This document shows positions 50,158 through 60,214 of a stretch of DNA of 64,000 bases, piece by piece. The notes beneath the pieces are model-generated. The model was not told where the DNA came from. It did not search any database and saw nothing but the letters and a program-made list of their open reading frames with translations. Source of the stretch: Macquaria australasica (lineage: Eukaryota > Chordata > Actinopteri > Centrarchiformes > Percichthyidae). The translations under genes were made by a program, and so were the position numbers. The stretch lies in contig SEMN01000580.1 in NCBI GenBank assembly GCA_005408345.1, forward strand, positions 220,979-284,978, written 5' to 3'. How positions within the stretch are numbered: the first letter of the stretch is position 1; every line of letters begins with the position of its first letter.

Positions 50158-50331
50158 TGCTGAGTTGAAAAAGGGAAACGAGCAATGCGCGTACTGGGGT
50201 TTTGTAGGGAAGGGGACTACCTCCTGATTGGATGGTGAGTACATGAACTTTGACTCAGGTGCCGAGGCGGAGCCTCGAGGGGATGAACCAATAGCGAAGC
50301 CCGTTAGAGGGCGGAGCACGTACGACATAGA
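50158..50331 (-). repeat. DIRS 5' inverted terminal repeat
   Basis: This is the inverted partner of 46881-47022, with an identical 142-bp core at 50171-50312. Its outermost 45 bp (50286-50330) recur exactly, in inverted orientation, as the second half of the internal complementary region (47120-47164). That fixes this element end at about 50330-50332. As the upstream end of the minus-strand element it would be expected to carry the promoter; I cannot identify a convincing TATA box. Confidence 0.88.
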
Positions 50332-50759
50332 ACTGTGCTGCTTACATTAGTTTGCAGGCTAGATAGCTAGCTCCTCAGCTGCAGTACATTAAACAGCATG
50401 TAAATGTACCTGCCAATGTCACTTGGGTCCATTTAGATGCTGGTGTGGTCTTTACTCTTCAATACCCCTAACAACATGCTGTCTGCTCATGACGTGCAGG
50501 CTACAGCGCAGGTTTGTTCACTTTGTCTCTCGTGGCCTATGGTGTAACATCGGCACTCTGGCAGCCTTCAAGATGCTGTCAATCAAACAAGACACCGACA
50601 CGTCCCTCTAGCTGGCTGAGATGAAAAGGAGCATTTCTGATGTTTCCCAAATACTCCTTTTCTTCTTTTTAAATAATACAAAACTATTTACAATACATTT
50701 AAAAACACACTGACATTATTTTAGACTGCAAAAAGGGATGACTAAATATGACTTGTTGA
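50332..50759. other. Unassigned DNA right of the DIRS element
   Basis: Host flank with lower G+C than the element. No target-site duplication of the left flank is seen. Confidence 0.5.
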
Positions 50760-50905
50760 GTTGGACTTTAAGATTTGATTTTAGGTTTAGGTTTAGGGTA
50801 CAGTAAGGCTTAGGTTGAGGTTGAATATAGGCAGGTAACAGTTAAAGACAGGGTAAGCCTCCAGGACATGAATGTAAGTCAACACAAGGTCCTCACAAGT
50901 GACAA
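50760..50905 (+). repeat. Dispersed repeat with GGTTTAGG motifs leading into a CA/GT microsatellite
   Basis: GATTTTAGGTTTAGGTTTAGG is followed by AAGGTCCTCACAAGTGACAAA and then GT-rich sequence. This order (TTAGG-type motifs, a TCCTCACA-type block, then a microsatellite) is familiar from fish interspersed repeats. Boundaries are approximate. Confidence 0.4.
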
Positions 50906-51000
50906 AAACATGTGTGTCTGTCTGTGTGTGTGTGTGAGCACATGAAGTATGAAGCAGGCATGAGGGCATTCCTCACTGTCAGTATGTGAAGTCGTAGATC

Positions 51001-51003
<3 letters not shown>

Positions 51004-51066
<63 letters not shown>
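51004..51066 (+). repeat. (AC)n microsatellite
   Basis: An uninterrupted AC run of about 63 bp, at the end of the dispersed repeat at 50760. Confidence 0.97.
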
Positions 51067-51070
<4 letters not shown>

Positions 51071-53560
51071 AAAACACTCACTGGAGGCCTCGCCTCCCTG
51101 ACTGTCCATTCATCCAATCATAGCTCGCCAGGGAGATGCTTGTCACCACGGAGACAGGCAGCAGGGCCACCAGGGCATTGTGGGATAGCTCAGTCCTCCA
51201 GTGTATAGACAACCTGCCATTCCTGATAGATGAGAGAGTGGATTTATTTGCCTCTCTCGCTTTCTCTCTCGCTCTCTCTCTACACTGGACTCGCTCTTTC
51301 CATTTTATTCAACATGTTTTGCTGCCTCACTTGTCTGTTGCTTTTTTTCTGACAGCCTGGCTGTTTTCCTCTCTGTATTGGGGTCGATATTAATATAAAT
51401 TTTATACATCACGATGACATATCTAATTACTGATATTGGAGATGTTTTAAACACCCTGCATAGCTGACATGTTAAGCGTGTAAAGTTGTTTTAGTTGCCA
51501 CATTTTGTTTATTCATCTTTAATGTCTAATTTTGCTCCAAAAGCAGTCAATTATCCCAGAGTTTCCTTTGATTATATAATAGGTGTGGTGGGTTTTTCTG
51601 CCTTAAGAGCTGCTAACGCTAAAAGAATTTCATTAGCCTGCATTTCCATGGAGAGTTTTGGTTATGATCTTATTGCCATTTCGGGGGTTTTCCACCCTGA
51701 CAAGAAGAAAAGAGAGAGTTTTTGTAATTTGTTTCGTATGAAAAAGATGACTTTGAAATTATTTTGAGTAGTGGAACAAAATATCAATTGTCAGCAGTTT
51801 CTCCTCCATTTCTCTTCTCATCGATCCATATATTTTACATCGGTAACCTCACTATAACCACTATATAATCAGGTTAGCTGCCCTCAGGTAACCTTCAAAC
51901 GTCTGGTCTTCATCAGTTACCATTAATTTCATTAAAGACATGCAATTAGCCTTAACAAACTTACAGACACCCCCATATTCCTCTCTACACAGGAAGGAAA
52001 ACAAGAGATGAAAGGAAACATGACAAATACACAGACATAAATGGATGAACACTGAAAACAGTAAGCTAAAAGGTCTATCTGTGTGTAGATTTCCATCATC
52101 AGAAATTGTCATGCAACAGTTAATTACATTTTAGTCTAGAGCGAAAACCTTGTAGGAAATAAGTAGACACTTGTGTAAACACACACCTAGTGGTTCATTT
52201 GTCAAGAAACGTTTTAACAGTTCGTAATCATAACACGTAAAAGGATTCTAATCTTTAGACAATCAGTCTTTAGTGTCTAGTGCCTAAAGAGAAAGTCTCA
52301 AGTTTTGTTTTTTGTCTAGACAGAAGTAGCTTAAGTTTTCTTCTAGATGGTCCCCATCTTTGGTGTTCAAGCAAAGAAATCTTTAGTAATCAGGTCCATG
52401 TAGGGTCTGTGAGTTTTCTGATGCATGAAATGTTCCTTGAAATGGAGGGGAAAATCTCTCTAGAGAAAAAGTCTCTCATTAAGCGTGATTTATTTACTTT
52501 TTCCAATATGCTCACAAAAAATCATGATATGAAACTAGGTGATTTGTTTTAGAAATAAGGGATTACTATTTCTCCCCACTGGCAGCGCATTTTGTTTGTT
52601 AGAAAGAAAATTATGTCTCAATTAAAATACTTAATATCTTGTTAACATGGATCAGTGTGTGCTACTGTGCTGCGCCAAACTCCTCTACTGAAACACCCAG
52701 CCTCGCTGCAGGGGTTAAACACCCAGATGCAGGACCACACGCATAACAGAGGACAAATGCTCAACTGCCAAACCTGGGTTCAATTCCTGTGGCACAACGG
52801 TAGCTTACGACAGCTCAGTGATATATGAGGACATTGAGGTAGAGCTCACACACGTGCACACACCAAATCCCTCCGCTGTATGTCTACGATCACATTCCAG
52901 GTCGGGAAAAGCTGCAAGGGAATTCCCTGCTGGAATTCCCGAATACTCTTATTCCCGGGATCACGGGAGAACTCAGTGGGGTCGGATCCCACAGGACCCA
53001 AACTGACATTGAGAATTATGTATAATTTATCTGTTGCATAATATTAGTACACGCACACATACATTATACATAATACAGTAAAATGACTATCCAATACAAA
53101 CACACTGTACTCACACATATTTACATGTTTACAGACCATACATCCACAATCATGCTACATGTTAAGTCTCTTTCTCTCACGCAAACTCTGCATGTCAGGT
53201 CAGTGTTAACGCTGGTAACTTTTTCACAGAGATGTTTACTTCCAGTGAACTTTAGCTAGAAGCTAGTTAGTTACAGAAAGTTAAACATAGCTACAGCCAG
53301 TATCTCTCTTTTTCGAACACACTCATATATGCACACAACATTTGTCTACAGGGTTTTGTGCACTTTGCGGTTTGAAGACCAGCTTGAGGGTAATGGCAAT
53401 GACAGAAAAACACTGTCAGTGCTACATCACAAGACACAGATGTGACACACGACGCTGTGGCCAAGAGGTCTTAAAGTGCCACAATGGGTATAATCATTTT
53501 TATGTGTCTGTGTTAGTACGCTCTCTATATTCTCTTTAGTCTTGTGAGAAGGAGTATGAG
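51067..53560. other. Unassigned non-coding DNA
   Basis: Contains CT patches at 51250-51280, the kB-like motifs, and a T-arm-like GGGTTCAATTCC at 52768. No convincing gene. Confidence 0.45.
52918..52940. promoter_or_regulatory. Two NF-kB-like half-palindromic sites
   Basis: GGGAATTCCC (52918-52927) fits the kB consensus GGGRNWYYCC exactly. GGAATTCCC follows at 52932-52940. This is a motif match only, with no gene or promoter identified nearby. Confidence 0.25.
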
Positions 53561-53970
53561 CTTTAAGGAATAGTTCAAAAAGCTTTCTTGCTGAGAGTTA
53601 GACGAGAAGATCGACATGAGAGCATCATGTTACTGATCCCGGCCAAAAAAGTAGTCCCGCAAATAACACCCCGTAAAACCACACCATGTTGTTTTTTCAC
53701 TTTGGTTTTTGTACGTATTAAACAAGCAAGATATAATCTGTTAATTAGTAAGCTTTAGAGGTGCCGTTAGGCAGTTTTTGTTATCTTTGGACAGAGCCAC
53801 GCTAGATTTTGCCACTGTTTCCAGTCTTTATGCTAAGTTAAGCTAACTGGCTGCTGGCTGTAGCTTTACAGTTACTGCACAGACATGAGAGTGATATCAA
53901 TCTTCTCATCTAACTGTCTGCAAGACAGCAAATAAGCATATTTTCCAAAATGCTGAACTATTGTTTTAAG
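53561..53970. mobile_element. Fold-back dispersed fish repeat, copy 2
   Basis: The ends are inverted: CTTTAAGGAATAGTTCAA (53561) against TTGAACTATT-like sequence, seen as TGCTGAACTATTGTTTTAAG at 53951-53970. Inside, GAGAGTTAGACGAGAAGATCG (53594) is inverted at TCTTCTCATCTAAC (53901). The middle matches copy 1 at 29600-29740, including CCAGTCTTTATGCTAAG. Both termini are preserved better here than in copy 1. Confidence 0.72.
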
Positions 53971-53999
53971 TGGTCAGACCTCACTTCTGCATATGGCTG

Positions 54000-54060
54000 G
54001 TTTAGGTTTTGGGGTTGGGTTTAGGGTTATCTTAAATTTAGGGTTGAGAACCTCAAATGG
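54000..54060 (+). repeat. Degenerate TTTAGGG-like stretch
   Basis: Successive GGTTTAGG, GGGGTTGGG, TTTAGGG and TTTAGGGTTGAG motifs sit just right of the fold-back repeat. They are too irregular for a telomeric array. Confidence 0.4.
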
Positions 54061-54360
54061 GGTTAAAGTGAGGTTTCCTCTCGTTGCCAGCGCAGATCTG
54101 TTTCTTGGATTTCATTCACCTGGGTATGGAAGAGACATAATGTTTGTGTGTGGGTGATGGCTAATTAAAGGCTCTATGTGCAATTCAAGTTTTTGTCAAA
54201 GTCATTAACAGCTTCAAGAGAAACCGGAAGGGAGAGTTGAAGGAAGCGGTCGCCCATTGGTAGGCATATCACAGCACTTCAGTTGTGTAAGTGAGGTCAC
54301 CAGACGTTTTGTCACAAATCCAATGATTTCTTTGGCTCCTTTGACCTTCACCCACCCTCA

Positions 54361-54372
54361 GACACACATACA

Positions 54373-54408
<36 letters not shown>
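54361..54408 (+). repeat. (CA)n microsatellite
   Basis: CA repeats with two TA interruptions, pure from 54380 to 54408. Confidence 0.94.
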
Positions 54409-54409
<1 letters not shown>

Positions 54410-54761
54410 CATCATCACTCACCTATTATCACACAATGCTTTACACTTTACGATATTTTCATGGGAGCAGTTTATTAGATTGGAAACCAAAAGCACATTT
54501 TTTTCAGTTCATCATGACATTTTAATGTTTTGGATAAGGCCATATGTAGCCTGGCACCTGCTGCAGCCAGATTGTGTTGTTGTGTGCAGTGGGAGAGAGA
54601 GAGAAAGGACAGAGACCGGAATCTGAGTCACGCATGGCTGCTGGTAATTTTGAAAAAAAGAAGGAAAAAAAAGCTCCTGCACACCTATATGCCTTTGAAA
54701 CATGTGTGGAAGGGACAAAACATGCAGGTTTAAAGAACAACACTGCCCACATACTCTTTTT

Positions 54762-54769
54762 TATATATA

Positions 54770-54840
<71 letters not shown>
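54762..54840. repeat. (TA)n palindromic tract
   Basis: About 79 bp of TA dinucleotide, broken twice by TATTATA. It is self-complementary along its length and could extrude as a cruciform. Confidence 0.95.
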
Positions 54841-54845
<5 letters not shown>

Positions 54846-57004
54846 CAAAAGTTCAACTTTGATTGCTTTATCAATGTGAAGTCAACTTACTGTAGCTACA
54901 TAGGCTGACATGTTTATGTGTGACTGCAAAAGTTTTAAAAAAGGACACAGGAGAGAAAAAGGACACTGTGACTGATCTGTGTATTTCTACAGACTGTCCG
55001 AGCTGGTGACAAAGCACCAAATCCAGACATTGTCCCTGGCAAACTGGGACATCTAGTCATCATAGATTACATGGAAAATTCATCTAGTGGCATGACAAGG
55101 CTTTTCCACTGTTGAGGAATATTGCTTCTTAAAACCGCAATCCATGATTGATATACAGTGAACAGCACCCGTTCTGCCAAACCGTAAAAGTGCTGGTGGT
55201 TTTTACTTAAATGCAGACCATGTAGACCCCGCTGCAGGCGGTGGAAATAGCGCTGTGCATCAATTGCAAACTAGGGTTTTAAATCTGAAAAGGTAACACA
55301 ATGACATAATTGGACAGAAATCACAGATTTTGGTTCCTTGCAGCTTTCAAAAATCTCTAAGCTGCCTCATTCCCTTCATCTAAATCCCTGCTCATGACTG
55401 AAGTCGATTTAATAGGTGAAATCAATCAAAGATCAGAGTCTGGATTCTCCTGATCAGCCTGTTTCATTGAGAGAGCATGTGGATGTAATATATTTGCAGC
55501 TTTGAACACTACAGAGAGACATGGAGAGAGAAAGAGATGAAAAAGAGAGACAGATGAATCGGTATCAGATCTCTGTAAACCAGGGATTCTGCACATTGGA
55601 GCTCGTACAGATTAGCTTACACTGCAGCTGCTGCAGCAAGAGTGTGTGTGTGTGTGTGTTCTTCACTGTGCAGTGCATGGCACTTGTGTGTCCTTTCGCT
55701 CCATGCAGCAAGCAATGCAGCAATCAGGAGCTGTGGCTCTGTTTGTGTGTGTGTGTCACTATTCCCAGTGTGACTGCTATCACATATATATATCCCAGCA
55801 AAGCTCCAGGCAAGACTCACTCTCTTGCATCAAATCCATTGCAGTGATTTGGGCCACTAAGCACCACAAATCAGTTTAACTTCCGCTTGGTTATCACAGC
55901 TCTCAGCTCACCTCACAGTTGGTCTTCAGACATCCTACTTCACTCTGCTACCTTTGCTTTGTTCACCCGAATCGCAGAAGATTTCTGGATTTAATTTGAA
56001 ACCTTCCAAGTAATGTGCCCATAGAAGTATGTCACAGAGGTTTTTTTTTTTTTTTTAAATCAGTGTAAGCTGGGTGGATCACAAATGGAAATGCCAGCAA
56101 CTCTACACCGGTGAACTGATTTATCACTGAAACCTGTGTATGTCCGAACGTGGACGTCATGAGATTTGCATACAAAAAACCTTAATCCAGTTTTGCATTG
56201 AAAGACATGCTGTATTATCTTAAAGTAACTTCGCTTACAGTTTAACAGCTCCACACATATCACTTCTTATCTTACTTTCCTGAACAAAATCTTGATCCAG
56301 AAAATAGTTGACACCAGATAACTGACCTCCATGTGACCAGCTCATTATTCAATCAATTCGGAAGCATCAATTAAAGATAAACTGGCAATAAAATCAACAT
56401 ACAGAGTCTCAGGTAGAACAGAATAACGAGAAGTCATCTACTTGAGTGAGAGAAATTTAAATGACACGCTAAAGAATATGAGGTTCAAGTGAATTATTCA
56501 TTGGAAAAATAAAAGTTCCATGTCGCTGTGTTGAAACTGTTAGTATGTCTAATGGGTCCATATACAATGTTGTCTATTAGTTTTGTGTGTGCAGACTTTT
56601 TTGCCTCACTTTCCGCAAGCCTGTAGCTCATTAGCACTGCTGTGTATTTCTCTGCTGCTCTCATTAACAGAATATTCCCTCAGCAGCCTGAGTGAAATCA
56701 GAGAGAAAGAGGTTTGGTTCAATGAGAGCAAAGAGAGAAAAGCTGAAATGTACAGTATTGAACTCATTATGCATGTTTGAGAAAAGAAATTTTTTTTATA
56801 TACATTATGAGCAGCACTATATACTAAATGTACAAAAGGATTCTCTTAACAGATTTCCTCAACTTTGTGTATTCAGGGACAAGCAGGATATGGTTGCTTT
56901 GTCCCAACAACTACCTAATTTACATTCTTGCGAATTCACATGTGGAGCTGCCCAGGACAACTGCAGGCCTCTGCTGCTTGACACATGGTAGATTAATTAC
57001 TAAA
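54841..57004. other. Unassigned non-coding DNA
   Basis: GT patches at 55641-55660 and 55743-55757. Frames up to 108 codons show no domain. Confidence 0.5.
56042..56056 (+). repeat. Poly-T tract
   Basis: 15 consecutive T residues, followed by AAAT. Confidence 0.9.
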
Positions 57005-57130
57005 AGAACACCTCACCAATAGCTGTTGACAGCTCACCCGCCCACATTGTCCCAGCTCATTTAAGGATTTGACCTGGCAATCTCCCAAATACAAAGCCAC
57101 GCCTCCAAACCTTTAGGCCACTGGCAACAC
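57005..57130 (-). mobile_element. tRNA-derived SINE fragment
   Basis: On the minus strand, a Pol III A-box-like TGGCCTAAAGGT (complement of 57109-57120) is followed about 35 bp later by a B-box-like AGGTCAAATCC (complement of 57065-57075). Then comes a body containing GAGCTGGGACAATGTGGGCG and GTCAACAGCTATTG. This order and wording match tRNA-derived fish SINEs I know from memory. The 5' tRNA part is truncated or diverged, the B box has lost a base, and the 3' tail past about 57005 is not recognised. Confidence 0.55.
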
Positions 57131-60100
57131 ATTTTATCATGGTGTCATCATCTACCTTCCCATCCAGGTTTTTTCTCACTCAAGCCAGGAATCAAACCAA
57201 CAGTCAAATGATTAACAGGCATTTAGGGATGGCAACTTACAGTCTATTCTATAATAAGCCACTGATTGGTCAGGCTAGTCCAAACACCAGAGATAATTGA
57301 AAATCTACCACAGCAAACCAACAGATCAACAAAGATTGACTCAAACACTAATCAAAATTGAAAATGCCTAATTGTGCGCCTTCGAATTTTGGAGAATATC
57401 GGCAGGCAACTGCTTGTTTATCCACACATTTCCACAGTGTCTGTGGTTGAAATCATTTTGTATGTTTATTGATCTTTCTTTAAATATGACGATGCAACTT
57501 CTTTTAGAGGATGTAGACCTTTCTACCTACCCTCTGTAAGTGCTAACAAGTGGCTAATGCAGTACTTTTACTTTCCCCTCACATACTCCAAAATACAACT
57601 GCAACAACCCCTCTACAGTTGTGTATCAAGTCTGCAGCCAAACACTGGACTTCTTACATCATCTACCATCTGTTCCAGCATTAGTCCAATGTGGCCAAAC
57701 ATAGTCTCATCCTTTTTTGGAAAAGTTCCCCTTGTTGCTATCTGACCAAAACTATGCTGGCTATGTTAACGTGTTGTAAACATTAAATGGTCACACACGG
57801 TGCATGAAGGGGGAGGTGGAGAAGAAAAAGAGAAACAGTCACAGAGACAGATGAGAGGTACTTCTGGATACCCTGTGACTTGACAAGCTTCACAAAAAAA
57901 GCAAGGGAAAGTGTACTAAGACAGACAGAGCTAAGAGGTCCAATCCATCAGCTATCGCCTGGGATTATATTGTAGCAGACTTATTGTTGCTGTTGGATCT
58001 CTCGCAAGCTGACATCTCTGTTCATCACAGTAAAAGAAAAGGATGGAGTGAGGCGAAGAGGGAGAGTGAGAAGAGAGTAACAGTAGCTAATTTAAAATAC
58101 AAAGCCCATTTACTGAATGACTCTTTTTCCCATTATATACAAACATGGGGGAAAAAGGACAAAAAAAGGTAGGTAAAAAAGTGCGCGAAACAAAGTAAAA
58201 CAGACCACAATTTAGGGATGTGTTAGGAGTGGGCCAAAGAAATGGTTTGGGCCATTTAACATTTACTGAGTTTGTTTTATTTCCACCACTAAGGTTGGCA
58301 TGTTTCTGAAGTAATATGCTATCAGAGCCTAACAAGACTAAGAGTCTACAGCCATGCTAGCGGCTATGTGAGGCTATACTTAAGTCTGGACTAAAATGGT
58401 GGACTGACTGACTTACATCCCTAGAGTCACGCTAGTGCTATGTAAAGCTAAGTGCACATTACCTTGTTCATACATTAGCATAAATATCTTAAGCAAATAT
58501 GAAGCAGTGTGGTGTCTGAAAAACATTTTTGGTGCTGCCCTTCCAGAACAAATACAACATGTGGTGACATCTTAAAAACAGGAAGCAACTTGATTGATGG
58601 GAAATGTGGCAAAAACATTACTTGAATGAAGTAGGCCTTGTTTTCATCATGGTCTCATTTGGATATATCAATGTATTATAATTAATTAGACAATTACATA
58701 TTAATGTCTATATAGATGCTAAAGATGAATGGGTGTAATAGATGTAGAGAGGAATGGGGAGCGCAAGAGATTGTAGATGAAGAGATATAGGGAGAGGAAG
58801 CGAGTATGAGGATGATAGGAGATAGGAGAACTGTTTTAAGAGGCTGGGGTTTGGTCTTAGAAAATACAGAACAATATGTTTTGGCTCTGTGATTTAGTTG
58901 AAGTGTATTTGTTTCTGACTCGGTTCTCTCTCGGCCTCTGTGGTTTATCTTTGTCTCTCTTTCCCTTGTTAGTCTCTCTTCTCTCCTTCCATTTTTTTCC
59001 ACCTCTCTCTCTCTCTCTCTCTCATTGCTCCACAGCCCACTTTTTCTTTACATTCACTGAACTCTCTCACTCTCGCTCTATCTGTCCTTCCCCCTCTCCT
59101 CTTCACCCTATCTGTCAGTGCAGTACAATAAGCGGCAGAGAAAAAGAGAAAGAGATAGAAAGAGAGGCCCAGCAGAGCGTGAAATGGTCTGAGCTTTTAC
59201 TACAACTGGCAGCGTTTGACTGCATGCTGCACCAGCTATTGCCGCGGTTACCCGCAGCAACACTGCACTAATAGTACGGCATGCTGAGAAAAAAAAAAAA
59301 GAGGAAGAAAAAAGAACAACTGGTGTGTTCTGCATGCGGAGCAGGTGTTAATGGGCAAATTGAAAACATGCACGGACACACACAGACACACATTAGAGTT
59401 TGTTATAAAAAATGCACTCTTCCTGACTAAAATGTGGTTTACCTCACTCTTTTAAGTCATAAACACACACACAAACACACTAACAGTCTGCACCGTCATA
59501 AAACTGAGACGTGAACCCAGCCTTCATCAACATCTTTAGCACTCGACCCAAATACTTCATCACGCTGCTAAAACTGAGACCTGACCTGACCCAATGTGAT
59601 ATTTTCGTTATTGCTTCAGTAACAAGAAAGATATGTGCTTGCTTTGGGCACACAAAGTTTTTCTCATGACACTGTAACGTCTTATAATAATAATCCCTTT
59701 GCTTTACCTATTAAATGAACTCAACTTTATTTTTCCCCCAATATTGGCCAGATAAAAACAGCTGAACTTTTTTCCTTCTGAACTTGACAGTTCCAATAAT
59801 CAAACTATGTACAGGTGTGATAGGTAGTGGTCATACAGCTCATATCGTTCCCACAATGAAGAAGCCTTCCCTGAATAGATTTTGGGAAGCTGCCCTTTAG
59901 TAAGTTTTTGTTTCCTTATATCCATTACTCACCATTATCTTGCCAAGCTAACATACAGGCTACACTCTCTCAGCTTCGGTTTCCCCGCTGGCCATTGTGT
60001 GTCTTACTTGAAACACATGACACATAAACGGCATCATAACCCAAAAATAACCAAACCCGAACACGACCTGTGCCCCAAGCTTTACCCAAGAAAACAGCCT

Positions 60101-60192
60101 GAGACTTAAGGGAAATTTAACACATTCAACTGAAATAATCCAGGGCATAAACAATGATACATCCGTTTAATCTGACCCGCTAATTTCATATT
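57131..60192. other. Unassigned non-coding DNA
   Basis: Apart from the CT-rich tract at 58978-59110, simple repeats are sparse. The 131-codon plus frame at 58876-59271 is leucine/serine-rich because it crosses that tract. Confidence 0.5.
58978..59110 (+). repeat. CT-rich low-complexity tract
   Basis: CTCTCTCTCTCTCTCTCTC at about 59004-59024 lies within a longer pyrimidine-rich stretch. Confidence 0.85.
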
Positions 60193-60214
60193 CACACACA
60201 CACACACACACACA
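60193..60214 (+). repeat. (CA)11 microsatellite
   Basis: A 22-bp CA run followed by TATAT. Confidence 0.92.

Larger units (their letters stand above)
46834..50331 (-). mobile_element. DIRS-type tyrosine-recombinase retrotransposon, non-autonomous copy
   Basis: Read on the minus strand, the element begins at about 50331 and ends at about 46834. It has inverted terminal repeats (142-bp identical core: 50171-50312 and 46881-47022), an internal complementary region next to the 3' ITR (47063-47164), and a degenerate tyrosine recombinase frame (47399-48996). DIRS elements are known to replicate through a circular DNA and integrate with a tyrosine recombinase, without making target-site duplications; none is evident here. 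Full-length fish DIRS elements are, from memory, nearer 5-6 kb and encode Gag, RT/RNase H and often a methyltransferase. This copy is about 3.5 kb and I see no RT-like frame, so it is probably internally deleted. It is much richer in G+C and CpG than its surroundings. The exact outer bases are uncertain by 2-4 nt. Confidence 0.88.

Noticed and set aside
46834..50331. Helitron, Crypton or cut-and-paste DNA transposon instead of DIRS
   Set aside because: The exact ICR joining both ends, together with a DIRS-like recombinase, fits DIRS; no DDE transposase or helicase motif is visible.
52755..52800. tRNA-like or SINE-like sequence with GGGTTCAATTCC
   Set aside because: Only a T-arm/B-box-like motif is present; no convincing A box, acceptor stem or SINE body was found.
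58876..59271. 131-codon plus-strand frame with a hydrophobic start
   Set aside because: It crosses a (CT)n tract; the apparent signal peptide comes from low-complexity sequence.
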